Assembly (NCBI GenBank): GCA_013399305.1
Contig: VXAI01000378.1
Coordinates: 129,552-193,551, forward strand
Direction: 5' to 3'
Length of the DNA stretch: 64,000 nucleotides
From: Rostratula benghalensis
Taxonomy: Eukaryota; Chordata; Aves; Charadriiformes; Rostratulidae
Positions 63,157 to 64,000 of the stretch are shown here, one piece after another (the stretch's first letter is position 1; each line of letters opens with the position of its first letter). Below the pieces are notes generated by a model that was not told the origin of the DNA, did not search any database, and saw only the letters and a program-made list of their open reading frames with translations. Both the position numbers and the translations under genes were made by a program.

Positions 63157-63275
63157 CAAGCCCCGCCCCCTCCCCAGTAGTCCAGGGCATGGTCCACCAT
63201 CTCTGCGACGACGGCGCCATCAATCACGGCCGGGTCGTAGAGGACCCCACACGTCCCGTCCTCCCCCACGATCAA
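63132..63275 (-). CDS. CRAT-family (carnitine O-acetyltransferase-like) exon, last before the junction
   Basis: This continues the frame of the exon at 63563-63738 after an AG acceptor (63276-63277) preceded by a long C/T tract. It encodes LIVGEDGTCGVLYDPAVIDG and then AEMVDHALDYW, which aligns over 34 codons with the carnitine/choline acyltransferase catalytic segment. In CRAT this segment reads FIVxEDGxCGxxYEH. The catalytic histidine of that motif, which activates carnitine or CoA for acyl transfer, is replaced by proline here (Tyr-Asp-Pro). Homology ends at 63174, but no GT follows. The first good donor is GTGAGC at 63131 downward, inside the tandem repeat, and would add about 14 Gly/Arg-rich residues. 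The limits given assume that donor. No further exon is found to the left. It may be a pseudoenzyme paralogue, a pseudogene or a gene cut by a misjoin. Confidence 0.75.
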
Positions 63276-63562
63276 CTGGGGGGGAGAGGAGGGGGCGGAG
63301 TCAGCGGGCAGGAAGAACACCCCCCCGGGGAACACAAAACAGGAAGTCCCACCCACCAGGGGGTCTAATACAGCAAGTTCCGCCCACCCAGAGCTCAAAA
63401 CAGGAAGTCCTGCCCTCCCTGAGACACTAACACCAGAAGTCCCGCCTCCCAGGAAGCCAAAAACAGGAAGTCCCACCCCACCCAGGGGGCTCCACCTCCC
63501 AGGGAGCGCAAAACAGGAAGTCCCGCCCCCCCCCGTGGTCTAGCACAGGAAGCCCCGCCCAC
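63276..63562 (-). repeat. CRAT-like intron filled with GC-rich ACAGGAAGTCCCGCCCC repeats
   Basis: This 287-bp intron has a GT donor at 63561-63562 and an AG acceptor at 63276-63277. Its body is built mainly of diverged copies of ACAGGAAGTCCCGCCCC at irregular, roughly 30-40 bp spacing (about 63339, 63370, 63400, 63432, 63463, 63513 and 63544). Each pairs a GGAAGT word, the ETS core, with a GC box. Repetitive short GC-rich introns of this kind are typical of avian microchromosomal genes. Confidence 0.8.
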
Positions 63563-63738
63563 CTGGAGGGTCTTGTCGAACCAGCGGTTGCCGCTGTTGG
63601 CGCAGGCCCCGCCCCCGTGCAGCACCTGCCCAGCCCTGCTCTCCGGGCCCCGCCCCCCGTCCGCCAGCACCGGCGAATCCAGACTCAGCGCCAGGAGGCT
63701 GCGCTGGATCCGGCCAATCGAGGCCCGGTTCAGCCGAT
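63563..63738 (-). CDS. CRAT-family (carnitine O-acetyltransferase-like) exon, partial gene
   Basis: Carnitine acetyltransferase reversibly moves acetyl groups between CoA and carnitine in mitochondria and peroxisomes. This 176-nt exon starts after an AG acceptor (63739-63740) with two bases of a split codon, then 58 codons, and ends at a clean GTGGGC donor (63561-63562). It encodes RLNRASIGRIQRSLLALSLD, a variable Asp/Gly/Arg-rich stretch, then AGQVLHGGG and NSGNRWFDKTLQ. The HGGG and NSGNRWFDKTLQ motifs are diagnostic of the CRAT branch; choline acetyltransferase has NGANRWYDKSLQ there. Upstream exons would lie beyond 64000. The sequence is more diverged than I expect for a vertebrate CRAT orthologue, so a CRAT-like paralogue is possible; no symbol is given for that reason. 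Confidence 0.88.
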
Positions 63739-64000
63739 CTGGGGGGGGTGGGGCTTCAGTGGGGCAACGCCCATGGAAGCTCCGCCCTCAAAACCCCCTC
63801 TCCCCCCAAAAAAATTCCCTCCAGGAACCAATACAGGAAGTCCCGCCCCCAGGACACCCCAGAACAGGAATTCCCACCCTTTCCAGGACCCAACAAAGGA
63901 AGTCCCACCCCCAGGGGACCCCCAAAACCGAAAGTCCCGCCCCGCCCCTCCCCTTCTACAGCCAAACACAGGAAATCCCACCCCTCCCAGGAACCAAACC
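63739..64000 (-). repeat. CRAT-like intron (partial) with the same GC-rich repeats
   Basis: This intron lies upstream of the exon and has a C-rich tract before the acceptor. From about 63832 the ACAGGAAGTCCCGCCCC-type repeat recurs at about 63832, 63863, 63896, 63927 and 63967. It is the same family as in the downstream intron, so the repeat has spread between introns of one gene. No exon is seen before the window ends. Confidence 0.75.

Overview
The window looks like vertebrate, almost certainly avian, draft-assembly DNA. The evidence is two 3'-terminal fragments of CR1 LINEs ending in the ATTCTRTG-type tail found in birds and other sauropsids, an AT-rich gene-poor body, one run of Ns (6199-6269), and a sharply GC-rich, short-intron gene fragment in the last kilobase. 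I could not identify the species.

Layout. At the left edge, one exon of CLYBL (mitochondrial citramalyl-CoA lyase) lies on the minus strand at 434-623. Transcription runs right to left, so the DNA to its right is upstream and is best read as CLYBL intron 1 from 624 to about 62.9 kb. I could not find CLYBL exon 1. This body has no recognisable protein-coding gene. It holds two CR1 fragments (37738-38227 minus, 47139-47685 plus), a paired-hairpin element (18984-19095), a diverged tandem duplication (34372-34726), simple repeats, a G-rich minisatellite (59530-59890) and several blocks whose texture suggests conserved noncoding or enhancer DNA (about 5.2, 21.5-22.9, 28.1-28.8, 45.9, 55-56.5 and 62.6 kb). 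In vertebrates CLYBL lies next to the developmental genes ZIC5 and ZIC2. I infer, but cannot show, that such blocks belong to that regulatory landscape.

At about 62.9-63.2 kb the sequence changes abruptly. A roughly 118-124 bp unit, half (TA)n-rich and half GC-box-rich, occurs twice in tandem. It is followed immediately by two minus-strand exons of a carnitine O-acetyltransferase (CRAT)-family gene with introns under 300 bp that are packed with a GC-rich repeat (consensus ACAGGAAGTCCCGCCCC). The next downstream CRAT-family exon should lie within a few hundred bases to the left but is absent. The gene is therefore truncated at the junction, by a scaffold misjoin, a rearrangement or pseudogenisation. 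In the downstream exon, the histidine that is catalytic in this family aligns with proline.

No operons, CRISPR arrays, tRNAs, rRNAs or complete mobile elements were seen. The junction, the catalytic-residue loss and the paired hairpins are the points most worth checking.
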